Below are positions 16,470 through 26,408 of a stretch of 64,000 nucleotides of DNA, piece after piece. Every line of letters starts with the position of its first letter. Position 1 is the first letter of the stretch. The translations under genes were made by a program, and so were the position numbers. The stretch comes from CAZYTM01 sp964649725 (GTDB taxonomy: Bacteria > Desulfobacterota > Desulfuromonadia > Geobacterales > Geobacteraceae): contig CAZYTM010000010.1 in assembly GCA_964649725.1 (NCBI GenBank), positions 54,843-118,842 of the forward strand, in the 5' to 3' direction. Below the pieces are notes generated by a model. That model was given only the letters and a program-made list of their open reading frames with translations, was not told where the DNA came from and did not search any database.

Positions 16470-19349
16470 ATGAAACGGTTAGGATTGTTGGTCGGGTTTA
16501 TTGCTATAATATTGTCTAGTGAGATTACGTTTGCTTTTAGCGATTTAGATAAGCAGCAAAACATGTCTGGCATGGGAAATGTCTTAGAAACGGATAGTAG
16601 CGGTACAGAATTATCTATGGATGATGATAGTCTTCTTCCCGAATCACGTCAAACAGATTCAGGAGTTCAAAAACGTTCCCGCAACCAGAAAGAATTACAA
16701 AAGATGCAGCGTACTATTGAAAAACGTAGTACTACTGATACTACTGAAAAAGGAGAAGAGCAGGAAAAGGAAAAACAACCAAAACTTGTCCTTAAAGCTG
16801 AACCTGGAGATGGTCTTGCAGTTTTGAGTTGGCGAATAATTGATTTTAAGGATGTAAAAGAGAAACCTGAAGAAGGCACATTACGCTATTCAATTATTTA
16901 TGGGATTGAATCAGGACAACCACTAAAAAAAATTGATGTTGGGACATTGACTGCATACAAACTTAGAGAATTAAAGAATAAGCAACTGTATTTTATAAAG
17001 GTTGCAGCATATACAAAAGACAAGAAATTTTTCCTTGCTTCTGAAGAAGAGAAAATTATCCCTGTAGCAGATGATGAATTGGGGTCAATATTAGAGAAGG
17101 CATTTGCTAAAAAGACTTTAACACTTCAAGATAAAATAGAATATGCTCCCCTCAAGCGAGAACTTCGTCAGTTCGGGTATGATTTTTTTAAAAATAGTCT
17201 AGCTACGACATCAATTTCGGATAATCTTCCAGTTGGTTCTGATTATGTTATCGGCCCAGGCGATTCACTCAGAATTAATATTTGGGGTGCACTCCAGGCA
17301 AGACTTGAACTTTTAGTCGACCGTAATGGTGAAATATCTATTCCAAAAGTAGGAATAGTAAAAGTATGGGGTCTAACATACAACCAAGCAAAAGAAGCAA
17401 TAAATAATTCAATTTCTAGGTATTTCAAAGGATTTGAACTTAATATAACATTAGGAAATATTAGGAGCATCCAGGTGTTTTTGGTAGGTGAAGTTGAAGC
17501 ACCTGGAGTTTATACTGTTAGCGCACTTGCAACTGTTGTAAATGCATTAGCAGCAGCAGGTGGGCCGTCAAAAAATGGTAGTCTGCGAACAGTAAAAATA
17601 TCTAGAGGAGGTGTCTTGTTTCAGGAGGTCGACCTTTACGATATATTTCTATCCGGTGATCGAAGTAAGGACATTCGTCTTGAAAATGGTGATACAATTT
17701 TTGTCCCTGTGATAGGCCCGGTGGTCGGTATAGTTGGAGAAGTCAAACGTCCAAGCATATATGAACTAAAAGATAAAATGTCGCTGCTTAAGGCGATTGC
17801 TATGGCTGGTGGTATTACAGCAGCTGGCGATACCAGCAGATTGCAGGTTGAACGTATTGAGGGGAATACAGCAAGAATTGTGCTTGATTATGAAACTAAG
17901 GGTAAAGATGTAAATAAAGATCTCGATCAGGTTGTAATGCAAGATCGGGACTTGGTGAAGGTTTTCCCTGTATCTGAAGCTGTCAGACAGATTGTAACCT
18001 TAAAAGGAAACGTAGTCAGACCCGGAGAATTTCAATATCGGAAAGGTATGCGTGTAACAGATATTCTCCCTGGGTATTCTTCTTTGTTGCCCGATTCATA
18101 TTTGGAGTCAGCAGAAATAATTAGATTGGTGCTTCCTGATTTACACCGTGAAATTATCTCGTTCAATCTAAAGCGTGCGCTCAGTGGTGATGCGAAAGAG
18201 AACATTGAATTAAATGAGCAAGATACAATAAAAGTTTTTTCGCGTTGGGATTTGCAGGAAAAACCAGTTGTTTCTATCAATGGTCAAGTGGTTAATCCTG
18301 GCACTTATGACTACTACCCAAACATGACAGTTCGAGATCTATTGAATGCTTCAGGGAGTCTAAAGCGCAACGCTTTTCTTGACGGAGCCGAATTAACTCG
18401 AGTAGTAGTTGAATATGGCAAAGCTAAGTCAATACGTTTGCATGTTGACATAGGAAAAGCTTTAGCTGGTGACAATGAAGCAAATCTGTTATTACAGCCT
18501 GATGACGTTCTTATAGTAAGAGGGATAGTTGGGTGGCTGGAAGCAACTGATCGTTTTGTAACATTGAAGGGGGAGTTTAAATTCCCGGGTACTTATTCAA
18601 TTGCTAAAGGAGAAAAAATAAGTTCGGTCATCGCAAGGGCTGGTGGTTACACAGATAGAGCATATCTTAAGGGGGCAAAATTTACCCGAAAAGCAGTTCG
18701 GGAGAGCCAGCAGAAGAGAATGAACGAAATTATTGTCAGGACTGAAAAAGATATTCTGCAAAGACAGGCAGCTATGGCCTCAGTTGCAGCTTCTAAAGAA
18801 GAACTAGAGGGGACCAAGTCGGCATTGGATGGTTTATTGAGGATTTTGGAACGACTCAAGACTGCCAAAGCAGAGGGCCGGGTTGTAATTAGGCTCGACA
18901 CACTGGATGAGTTGCAAAAGAGCAATTATGATTTAGAACTCATAGGCGGTGATACTCTCGAAATACCGCAAATCCCAAATGTAGTAAGTATAATGGGAGA
19001 AGTCTATAACTCAACAACTCTTGTGTATCAAAATGGCACTAATGTGTCAAATTATCTAAAAAAAGCAGGTGGTCCAACTCGTGAAGCAGAAGATAGTGAA
19101 ATGTACCTGATTCGTGCTGATGGCTCAGTAGCTAGCAGGCAGCAATCATCGTTCGGAATCCACTGGGATGAATATTCTCGTAGGTGGACGTTCGGAGGTT
19201 TCCTTGCTATGAACATGGATCCAGGTGATACTTTAGTGGTACCGCAACGGCTTGAGCGGACTGCTTGGCTAAGAGACATAAAAGACATTACTACAATTTT
19301 ATCACAGATCGCATTGACTGCTGGCACAGTACTGTTGGGTCTTAAATAG
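16470..19349 (+). CDS. FN3-like plus multi-SLBB polysaccharide export protein (Wza family)
   Basis: A 959-residue exported protein. Residues 1-22 form a signal peptide. Residues 30-100 are charged and low-complexity. Residues about 105-199 fit a fibronectin type III fold (LKAEPGDGLAVLSW, LRYSIIYG, LYFIKVAAYTKD). A polysaccharide-export domain follows (about 257-335, DYVIGPGDSLRINIWG). About six SLBB repeats then run to residue ~920 (VFLVGEVEAPGVYTV, VGIVGEVKRPSIYEL, VTLKGNVVRPGEFQY, VSINGQVVNPGTYDY, VTLKGEFKFPGTYSI, VSIMGEVYNSTTLVY), and a hydrophobic C-terminus ends in LLGLK. It should form an outer-membrane or periplasm-spanning channel for an exopolysaccharide. Standard Wza is about 380 residues, so this is a long variant. 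The adjacent Wzz-like gene is its likely partner. Confidence 0.87.
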   Translation: MKRLGLLVGFIAIILSSEITFAFSDLDKQQNMSGMGNVLETDSSGTELSMDDDSLLPESRQTDSGVQKRSRNQKELQKMQRTIEKRSTTDTTEKGEEQEKEKQPKLVLKAEPGDGLAVLSWRIIDFKDVKEKPEEGTLRYSIIYGIESGQPLKKIDVGTLTAYKLRELKNKQLYFIKVAAYTKDKKFFLASEEEKIIPVADDELGSILEKAFAKKTLTLQDKIEYAPLKRELRQFGYDFFKNSLATTSISDNLPVGSDYVIGPGDSLRINIWGALQARLELLVDRNGEISIPKVGIVKVWGLTYNQAKEAINNSISRYFKGFELNITLGNIRSIQVFLVGEVEAPGVYTVSALATVVNALAAAGGPSKNGSLRTVKISRGGVLFQEVDLYDIFLSGDRSKDIRLENGDTIFVPVIGPVVGIVGEVKRPSIYELKDKMSLLKAIAMAGGITAAGDTSRLQVERIEGNTARIVLDYETKGKDVNKDLDQVVMQDRDLVKVFPVSEAVRQIVTLKGNVVRPGEFQYRKGMRVTDILPGYSSLLPDSYLESAEIIRLVLPDLHREIISFNLKRALSGDAKENIELNEQDTIKVFSRWDLQEKPVVSINGQVVNPGTYDYYPNMTVRDLLNASGSLKRNAFLDGAELTRVVVEYGKAKSIRLHVDIGKALAGDNEANLLLQPDDVLIVRGIVGWLEATDRFVTLKGEFKFPGTYSIAKGEKISSVIARAGGYTDRAYLKGAKFTRKAVRESQQKRMNEIIVRTEKDILQRQAAMASVAASKEELEGTKSALDGLLRILERLKTAKAEGRVVIRLDTLDELQKSNYDLELIGGDTLEIPQIPNVVSIMGEVYNSTTLVYQNGTNVSNYLKKAGGPTREAEDSEMYLIRADGSVASRQQSSFGIHWDEYSRRWTFGGFLAMNMDPGDTLVVPQRLERTAWLRDIKDITTILSQIALTAGTVLLGLK

Positions 19350-19360
19350 GGGCGGTATAC

Positions 19361-20557
19361 ATGAATGAGAAAGATACTAATAGCCTGGTTGGGGATGAAA
19401 TTAACCTTCTTGATTTGTTGCAAGTTATAGTTTCGCACAAGTGGTTTATTATTAAAATGTGTTTTTTTGCGGCGATATTGTCAATAATCTACAGTCTTAG
19501 CCTAACAAAAATTTATACTGCTACAGCTAAGATACTCCCTCCTCAAAAAGAGAGTGCAAGCGGTTTATCTGCTTTATTAGGGCAAATGGGTGGACTTGGT
19601 GGTTTGGCAGGAGGTACACTAGGTATCGGTGGGAGTTCAGAATTGTATGTTGCTATCCTAAAAAGTCGTTCAGTTGCAGATGCGGTCATAAAAAAATTGT
19701 TACTTGATAAAGAGTTTATGACATCAAATCAGGAAAATCTTTATAATATTTTGAAAGGTATTGTTAAGGTGCAAGCAGGGAAAGACGGTATAATTTCAAT
19801 CTCTGCAGAATATAAGGACCCGCATATGGCTGCAAAGTTGGCGAACCAGTTTGTAGAGGAATTAGGTAGAAAAAGTGTCCAAATGAATTTGATCAAAGCA
19901 GGTAATGAAAGGGTATTCTTAGAAAAACGTTTGGAGTTGGTTAGGTATGATCTCAAAAAGGCTGAAGTAGACCTAAAAACCTTTCAAGAACAACATAAGA
20001 CTATTAAAGTAGATTCTCAAGTGTCGGGGACGATTCAAAGTATAGCGAGATTAAAAGCAGAGATTGCAAGTAAAGAGGTTCAATTAGCTGCCTTACAGAG
20101 TTATCAGACCGATGAGAACAATGAGATTAAGTTACTTAAGGCTACTTTGACAAAATTACGCGGACAATATTCAGCTATGGCTGGAAGTGGTGGAGATGAT
20201 GTAATACCATCGATGGGTAATGCTCCGGCTCTTGGGCTAGAGTTTTTGCGAAAACTACGAGAATTAAAGATTCAAGAAGCTATTTTTGAGCAGATTACAA
20301 AACAGTATGAACTGGCTAAGATTAATGAAGCTAAGGATTCTTCTACAATTCAAGTTCTTGATGATGCGGTTACCCCACTTAGTAGGAGCAAACCAAGGCG
20401 AGCTCAAATTGTTATACTTACAACACTTTCTGCATTTCTAGTGTCAATATGTTGTGTTTTTGTAATTGAATATTTGGATAAATTGCCGGATGAAGATAAA
20501 TGTAAATTAAATGAAATCAAGGCTTCTTTGTACAGATGGAATGGTTGGAAAAGTTAA
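19361..20557 (+). CDS. Wzz-type chain-length determinant protein
   Basis: A 398-residue inner-membrane protein with the Wzz layout: an N-terminal helix (about residues 28-50, FIIKMCFFAAILSIIYSLSL), a long periplasmic coiled-coil (about 150-320; LVRYDLKKAEVDLKTFQEQH), and a C-terminal helix (about 350-372, IVILTTLSAFLVSICCVFV) preceded by the conserved proline-rich KPRRAQ stretch. A Gly/Leu-rich insert (LLGQMGGLGGLAGGTLGIGG) follows the first helix. Wzz proteins set polysaccharide chain length and pair with Wza-like channels. It has no C-terminal tyrosine kinase domain. It begins 11 bases after the SLBB gene, so the two are co-transcribed, but no glycosyltransferase, Wzx or Wzy gene follows. 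Confidence 0.88.
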   Translation: MNEKDTNSLVGDEINLLDLLQVIVSHKWFIIKMCFFAAILSIIYSLSLTKIYTATAKILPPQKESASGLSALLGQMGGLGGLAGGTLGIGGSSELYVAILKSRSVADAVIKKLLLDKEFMTSNQENLYNILKGIVKVQAGKDGIISISAEYKDPHMAAKLANQFVEELGRKSVQMNLIKAGNERVFLEKRLELVRYDLKKAEVDLKTFQEQHKTIKVDSQVSGTIQSIARLKAEIASKEVQLAALQSYQTDENNEIKLLKATLTKLRGQYSAMAGSGGDDVIPSMGNAPALGLEFLRKLRELKIQEAIFEQITKQYELAKINEAKDSSTIQVLDDAVTPLSRSKPRRAQIVILTTLSAFLVSICCVFVIEYLDKLPDEDKCKLNEIKASLYRWNGWKS

Positions 20558-20860
20558 GGTTAGAATATAGAAAATTTTAACTTTTACTTATGCTTAAAGA
20601 TGTTAATAAATTATAGAATATCAATCTTTAGGTATCATATTAATTCAATATGGATTTTTATTATTGCCACTCCCCGATAGCACTTCATTTCCCAACAATT
20701 AGTTAATGTGCGGGATTACTCCAACTGCTGAAGAAAATATTTTGATTGATTGTAGGTATTTTATTGATTCGAATGAATAATTTGTAAATATGGGCCAATT
20801 TACATAGGATTCAGTAAAAACGAGAATTATTGCTGATAGCAAATAATTGTAGGAGATATA
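20558..20860. other. AT-rich gap after the Wzz-like gene
   Basis: About 300 bases of AT-rich DNA between the Wzz-like gene and the PAP2 gene. I see no gene, no tRNA and no convincing terminator. It presumably contains the promoter of the PAP2-HAD-hrpB operon. Confidence 0.45.
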
Positions 20861-21673
20861 GTGCGTAGTATTATTTTTTTTATATTGTTGTATTTTACTA
20901 TAGCTTGCTCTGCAAGAGCTGAAGAACATATCTATAAAGGTTGGTCAGAGTTTAGTGAAGGTGCTGAGCGTTTATGGGATGAGTCGAAAACTGTTGTAAC
21001 AACTCCTGTAGATACTGAACATAATGGTTTACTGAGTACCATGGTTACTGCAGCTACTGTAAGTTTGACTTATTTGGCAGACGATAATATTCGCAACAGA
21101 GTAGCAGAGCATAAAAGTGATCGTATTAATAAAGCTACTGAGATTGGAAGTTTAATCGGCAATCCATTTTTTCATCTTGGTATAGCTGGTGTAGTTTATA
21201 GTGGAAGTCTTGTAGCTAGTTCAGCAAAATATAAATCTATCGGTGAAATGCTAGGTGAAGCTGTAATTCTGGCAGATGCTACTACTTTGATCTTAAAAGA
21301 AGCAATTGGTCGGGAACGCCCTGAACATGGCAATGACAAAGGGAGTTTCCGACCGTTTCAGTTCAGAAGCGATTTTGATTCACTTCCATCCATGCATACA
21401 GCAAGCTCTTTTGCAATGGCCTCAGTCCTAGCAGCCACTTCGGAACATTTGCTCGCCAAAATTGGTTATTATGCAACCGCTGCCTTTGTCGGTTATTCAC
21501 GCGTATATCAGGATAAGCACTGGGCAAGCGATGTTGTTCTTGGTGCTGCAATTGGTGAGCTTTGTGGTCGCGTCGTCACCTCGTATCATGTAGGTAAAGG
21601 TACTAAGAAATTATCTATAGTTCCGTTAGCATCGACAAACACAGTAGGAATGGCGTTATTGGGAAGATGGTAA
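20861..21673 (+). CDS. PAP2-family phosphatase, exported or membrane-associated
   Basis: A 270-residue protein with a signal peptide ending in RA-E and the three PAP2 phosphatase motifs: KEAIGRERP (motif 1), SLPSMHTAS (motif 2, catalytic His) and SRVYQDKHWASDVVLG (motif 3, second catalytic His). PAP2 enzymes remove phosphate from lipid or polyprenyl phosphates. The start is GTG at 20861, six bases after AGGAG. It lies 300 bases beyond the Wzz-like gene, so a role in undecaprenyl or lipid phosphate recycling for the same polysaccharide is possible. Substrate is not established by sequence. Confidence 0.85.
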   Translation: MRSIIFFILLYFTIACSARAEEHIYKGWSEFSEGAERLWDESKTVVTTPVDTEHNGLLSTMVTAATVSLTYLADDNIRNRVAEHKSDRINKATEIGSLIGNPFFHLGIAGVVYSGSLVASSAKYKSIGEMLGEAVILADATTLILKEAIGRERPEHGNDKGSFRPFQFRSDFDSLPSMHTASSFAMASVLAATSEHLLAKIGYYATAAFVGYSRVYQDKHWASDVVLGAAIGELCGRVVTSYHVGKGTKKLSIVPLASTNTVGMALLGRW

Positions 21674-21674
21674 A

Positions 21675-22355
21675 ATGCTAGCTTCGGTTATATTCGACTT
21701 TGATGGTATTATAGTAAATACTGAACCCCTCCATTATATGGCTTTCCAAGAGGTTCTAAGCCCAATGGGTCTAGGCTACAGTTGGCAGGATTATGTCGGG
21801 CTTTACATCGGATATGATGACCGTGATGCGTTTCGTGAGGTTTTTCGGCGAGCAAACAGGTTGATGGAGAATAATGAACTTACTATGCTTATAAGTAAGA
21901 AGGCTGAAGCTTTTCAACAGGCAATTGCTTCGGGAGTAGAATCGTATCCAGGGGTAGTTGAGCTTGTAATATCTTTATCTGGTCAAATCCCGATCGCTCT
22001 GTGCAGTGGAGCATTACGAAGTGATATTGTCCCAATTCTTAGGCAACTAGGGATAGAAAATGCTTTTGCTGTTATGGTTACTGCCGATGAGGTATCCGCC
22101 AGTAAACCTGATCCTGAATCATATTCTTTAACTGTCTCAAGACTTACAGCTAAGTTTCCCGATTTAACCATCAATCCAACTGTTTGTCTCGCAATCGAGG
22201 ATACTCCTGCCGGTATCAGATCTGCCAAAGGTGCCGGTCTGAAGGTGCTTGCAGTAACAAACAGCTATGCGGAAGATAAACTTAAGGATGCTTCTGTTAT
22301 TGTGGATTCATTGCTAGGAGTTGATTTACATTGCCTTGCACGTCTGTTTTGCTAG
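21675..22355 (+). CDS. HAD-superfamily hydrolase, beta-phosphoglucomutase-like
   Basis: A 226-residue HAD phosphatase/mutase. Motif I is DFDGIIVNTEP with the nucleophile Asp; the cap helix follows; motif II is ALCSGALRSD; motif III Lys is in SKPDPE; motif IV is EDTPAGIRSAKGAG. This spacing is typical of the beta-phosphoglucomutase/phosphoglycolate subfamily. It starts two bases after the PAP2 stop and ends three bases before hrpB, so the three form one operon. The exact sugar phosphate cannot be read from sequence. Confidence 0.87.
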   Translation: MLASVIFDFDGIIVNTEPLHYMAFQEVLSPMGLGYSWQDYVGLYIGYDDRDAFREVFRRANRLMENNELTMLISKKAEAFQQAIASGVESYPGVVELVISLSGQIPIALCSGALRSDIVPILRQLGIENAFAVMVTADEVSASKPDPESYSLTVSRLTAKFPDLTINPTVCLAIEDTPAGIRSAKGAGLKVLAVTNSYAEDKLKDASVIVDSLLGVDLHCLARLFC

Positions 22356-22358
22356 GTT

Positions 22359-24899
22359 ATGTCTAAATACCTGCCGATAGACGACATCATTCCAGATATT
22401 CTAAACAAACTTGTTGAATACTCTTCTCTTGTTGTTCAAGCCCCACCTGGTTCTGGAAAGACTACTCGTATTCCAATTGCATTACTTAATTCCTCATGGC
22501 TTTCCAATAATAAGATTGTTCTAATTGAACCGCGGCGATTAGCCGCTACCAATGCTTCTCGTTGGATGGCCAATTGCCTAGGAGAAGTTGTTGGAAAGAT
22601 GGTTGGTTACCGAATCCGCTTTGAACAAAAAGTTAGTCCAGCTACCCGTATCGAAGTAGTAACTGAAGGGGTGTTCCTTCGTCAGATGCAGATGGATCCA
22701 CTTCTCCAAGGTGTCGGTATAGTTATTTTTGATGAATTTCATGAACGGAACCTTGCTTCGGACCTTGCTTTGGCTATTTGCTGTGACATTCAGGCAATTC
22801 TGCGCAAAGAACTTAGGCTACTAGTCATGTCGGCAACTATTGACACTGCACCTATAACGCATCTTTTGGGTGGCTGCCCGGTAATAAGAGTAGATGGTAA
22901 AAGTTTCCCGGTTACTATCAATTATCTGAAACGTGAGGAAAAGGGTGAAATCCCTCAAATTGTAGCAAGAGGGGTAAGAGATGCGCTGCAAATGACTTCC
23001 GGTGATATTCTTGCTTTTCTCCCCGGCACAAAGGAAATTAGGCATTCTCAAAGGTTATTGGCTTATGACGACACAGTCAGAAGGGCAGTAGATATAACTC
23101 CACTTTATGGTGACCTTCCCTTTGCCGCACAAGAGAGGGCTATACAGCCAGGTAAACGCCGCAAGCTTATACTGGCAACTAATATCGCAGAAACCAGTCT
23201 AACTATTGAAGGGGTGAGTGTTGTCATAGACAGCGGTTGGTGCAGGCAGATGCGATTTAATCCTGCAACCGGACTCAACAGTCTTGCAACCACTAGGATC
23301 TCTTCGGCATCTGCAACACAGCGAGCCGGGCGAGCCGGACGATTAGGCCCAGGGGTCTGTTTCCGCCTCTGGACTGAATACCAACAAGGCGCTCTGATTG
23401 CATCACCACCTCCAGAGATACTTACTGCTGATTTGTCGCCTATGCTTCTGGCAATGGCCAACTTGGGTATCAATACACCTTCTCGGTTGACCTGGCTCGA
23501 TGCTCCTCCTGACACTGCAATTGTCGAAGCCCACCGTTTACTTAAGTTACTTGAAGCGATTGATTGCCATGGCAGGATTACTTCCCTTGGCAGGTCAATG
23601 GCTACATTGCCTCTGCATCCACGTCTGGCAAAGATGCTTATACATGCAAAAAATATAAATCAAGGTTTATTGGCTTGTGATTTAGCAGCAATTCTTGCTG
23701 AACGGGATATTTTAAGCGGTATGGCAGAGAATAATGCTAGAGTAAAGAGCCGCAGTGATTTGGCAGATCGCCTTGAATATCTCGAGAATTGGCGTCAAGG
23801 TTTTTATCGAAATGATATTCACGGTCCGTTAGACCATCATGCGTGCAGAATAGTTGAGCGTATTGTATCTCAATTGAGGCAACTTATAGGCATAGGTAAA
23901 GACAATGTGCAGTTTGATGTTGGTATCATTGGATTATTGCTAGCCATTGCATACCCTGATCGCCTTGCCCAACAACGAGAACCAGGGTCAAAGCGATATT
24001 TGTTGTCTAATGGACGCGGTGTACAGCTTTCCAGCCGAAGTGCAGTTTACGACGAACCGCTGCTAGTTGCGGTAAACTGTGTTGATGGTGAAGGTGTAGA
24101 TGCTTTGATTCATTCTGCTAGTGCGCTGTCTCAAATTGATCTTTGTCGCGAATTTGCTTCGGTACTTGTTAAGGTGAGATGTGTAGCTTGGGATGAACGT
24201 CAGAGAAGGGTAGTGGCTTCAGAAGAGTTGCGTTATGGAGCATTGGTGTTAGAGAGTCGTCAAATTAAACCATCTGTATTAGAATTGCATGCAGCTTTAA
24301 TGAAGGGAATTGCACGACATGGTGGGATTGCTGTTTTTAACTGGTCAGCATCAGCACTGGAATTTAAATCCAGAGTTGGTTTTCTGTCGCAATATTGTAT
24401 GGATGAAGGTTGGCCAGATTTAAGCGATACCAGACTGGCCGAAACGCTCAATGAGTGGTTGTTACCTTGGCTTGATGGTATCCGGAGCCTGGCTGAAGTT
24501 TCTAGATTTGATATTTTACCAGCATTGAAAGCACTATTGACTTGGGAGCAAACATGTCGACTTGATGAAGGTGCTCCGACTCATATTATCGTCCCAAGCG
24601 GATCGAAGATCCATTTGAATTATACATTGGGGGCTCCACCTGTACTGGCTGTGAAGTTACAGGAGTTATTCGGGCTGGCAATTACGCCGACAGTTGCCTG
24701 GGGTAAGGTGCCGGTGATTCTCCATCTGCTATCTCCAGCAGGAAGGCCTATACAGATTACCCAAGACCTTAGAAACTTTTGGGATACCATATATCCGGAG
24801 GTAAAAAAGGAACTTAAAGGGCGATATCCAAAGCATCCATGGCCAGATAATCCATGGGATGCGTTGCCAACCAGGCATTTAAAGAAAAAACCGGTTTAA
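22359..24899 (+). CDS. hrpB: ATP-dependent RNA helicase HrpB
   Basis: An 846-residue DEAH-type helicase. Motif I is QAPPGSGKTTRIP, motif II DEFHERN, motif III SATID, motif VI QRAGRAGRLGPG, followed by the winged-helix/HA2 region and the HrpB C-terminal domain (WDALPTRHLKKK end). Family members are about 820-850 residues. HrpB is a widespread RNA helicase with an incompletely known role. It is the last gene of the PAP2-HAD-hrpB set and converges on an M23 peptidase gene with 32 bases between stops and no clear terminator. Confidence 0.94.
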   Translation: MSKYLPIDDIIPDILNKLVEYSSLVVQAPPGSGKTTRIPIALLNSSWLSNNKIVLIEPRRLAATNASRWMANCLGEVVGKMVGYRIRFEQKVSPATRIEVVTEGVFLRQMQMDPLLQGVGIVIFDEFHERNLASDLALAICCDIQAILRKELRLLVMSATIDTAPITHLLGGCPVIRVDGKSFPVTINYLKREEKGEIPQIVARGVRDALQMTSGDILAFLPGTKEIRHSQRLLAYDDTVRRAVDITPLYGDLPFAAQERAIQPGKRRKLILATNIAETSLTIEGVSVVIDSGWCRQMRFNPATGLNSLATTRISSASATQRAGRAGRLGPGVCFRLWTEYQQGALIASPPPEILTADLSPMLLAMANLGINTPSRLTWLDAPPDTAIVEAHRLLKLLEAIDCHGRITSLGRSMATLPLHPRLAKMLIHAKNINQGLLACDLAAILAERDILSGMAENNARVKSRSDLADRLEYLENWRQGFYRNDIHGPLDHHACRIVERIVSQLRQLIGIGKDNVQFDVGIIGLLLAIAYPDRLAQQREPGSKRYLLSNGRGVQLSSRSAVYDEPLLVAVNCVDGEGVDALIHSASALSQIDLCREFASVLVKVRCVAWDERQRRVVASEELRYGALVLESRQIKPSVLELHAALMKGIARHGGIAVFNWSASALEFKSRVGFLSQYCMDEGWPDLSDTRLAETLNEWLLPWLDGIRSLAEVSRFDILPALKALLTWEQTCRLDEGAPTHIIVPSGSKIHLNYTLGAPPVLAVKLQELFGLAITPTVAWGKVPVILHLLSPAGRPIQITQDLRNFWDTIYPEVKKELKGRYPKHPWPDNPWDALPTRHLKKKPV

Positions 24900-24931
24900 A
24901 ATGCCATAAGTTTGCAGGTAGATAATCGCAG

Positions 24932-25708
24932 TTAGGGGAGATTGGTAAAAAGAATAGAGCCGTCAGCTTGTTCAATTTTGCGGAAATCTTCATGACGTGA
25001 CGGAATAACAGTTCTGCCATCTGCAGCAACTGAAACAAAAGAATCTGTCAGATTTGTCCCATCTTTCCATGCTTCAAAATGAAGATGAGGGCCTGTTGAG
25101 CGGCCTGTATTGCCAGATAATGCAATTGTTGAGCTGACCTCAACCTGGTCACCGACAGAAGCATACGTAGCAGAATTATGGGCATAAAGTGTGAGCATGC
25201 CATCGTTATGCTCAATAATTACCAGATTGCCATATCCGGGCCGATACCCGCTATAGGCTATTATCCCGGCAGCAACAGGTCGTATAGGTGTACCTATTGG
25301 GGTCGCGATATCTACACCCTGATGGGAACGGATCATCCCATCAATAGGGTCACGACGAATACCTGTAGATGATGTGATCCTGCCATTAACCGGCAGATTG
25401 TTTGTTGATTTATTTGATTCAGATACTATTGAAGGCGGAGTGATATTCTTTTCGATAATACCAGTTGCCGTATATTTACGAGGAGTTATTCTTTTTGAAG
25501 CAGATTTATCATGAGTGATCTTTTCTTTCAATATTCTGGTGGCACCTTTTTCTATCGGTGCATCGGTGTAACATTCTATTCCTTCTTCATTTATAAAACG
25601 AAATATATCAGCTTGCGATAAGCTGCATAATACTATCGATATACCTAGTGCGACAGCCAAGTAACTTGTTGTATATCTAATTATGACCATGAATATATTT
25701 ACATTCAT
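24932..25708 (-). CDS. M23-family peptidoglycan endopeptidase with DUF4124 N-terminus
   Basis: About 258 residues from the ATG at 25708, which gives a signal peptide ending SQA-D; a TTG at 25744 would add twelve residues. The segment after the signal (IFRFINEEGIECYTDAPIE) is a DUF4124-type module. The C-terminal half is a LytM/M23 domain: SHQGVDIATPIGTPI supplies the first zinc His and Asp, LYAHNS a catalytic His, and GPHLHFEAW the final zinc His. All metal ligands are present, so it is likely active on peptidoglycan in the periplasm. It is divergent from glnB, with a 280-base gap. Confidence 0.88.
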   Translation of the reverse strand: MNVNIFMVIIRYTTSYLAVALGISIVLCSLSQADIFRFINEEGIECYTDAPIEKGATRILKEKITHDKSASKRITPRKYTATGIIEKNITPPSIVSESNKSTNNLPVNGRITSSTGIRRDPIDGMIRSHQGVDIATPIGTPIRPVAAGIIAYSGYRPGYGNLVIIEHNDGMLTLYAHNSATYASVGDQVEVSSTIALSGNTGRSTGPHLHFEAWKDGTNLTDSFVSVAADGRTVIPSRHEDFRKIEQADGSILFTNLP

Positions 25709-25916
25709 GGTGCTTACTATATCCTCTGATTTAGATTTTGGCAAGCCTAGTTAGATGTATACTCAGGTGAATAGATTTAGAAGTGCTTATTTGTTAGGCA
25801 GGCCATAGATTGCGACGCTTAATTTTTATGCTATAGTTGGAAACACAATCTGTTAGAGATGATGTAATCTCTTGTAACAAGCTGAAAATAAAAGACAATA
25901 TAATTATTTTAGATTG

Positions 25917-25930
25917 GGCAAATATCTTGC
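25917..25930 (+). promoter_or_regulatory. Sigma-54 promoter of glnB-glnA
   Basis: The bases GG (25917-25918) and GC (25929-25930) are separated by exactly ten, within TGGGCAAATATCTTGCTA, matching the -24/-12 layout of RpoN promoters (TGGCAC-N5-TTGC). Transcription would start near 25941, giving a leader of about 87 bases before glnB. A nitrogen-regulated sigma-54 promoter is what is expected before a PII-glutamine synthetase operon. Confidence 0.75.
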
Positions 25931-26024
25931 TAATGAACTGCAGATGCATTTGAATTGATTTTGAAATATCATGGCATGGTACATATATTCTGCCAGTTTT
26001 AATTATAGAATCAGGAGGTAATAG

Positions 26025-26366
<342 letters not shown>

Positions 26367-26408
26367 ATTATATTAAATCGATTTTTCACCCCTGAAAGGA
26401 GATTATAA

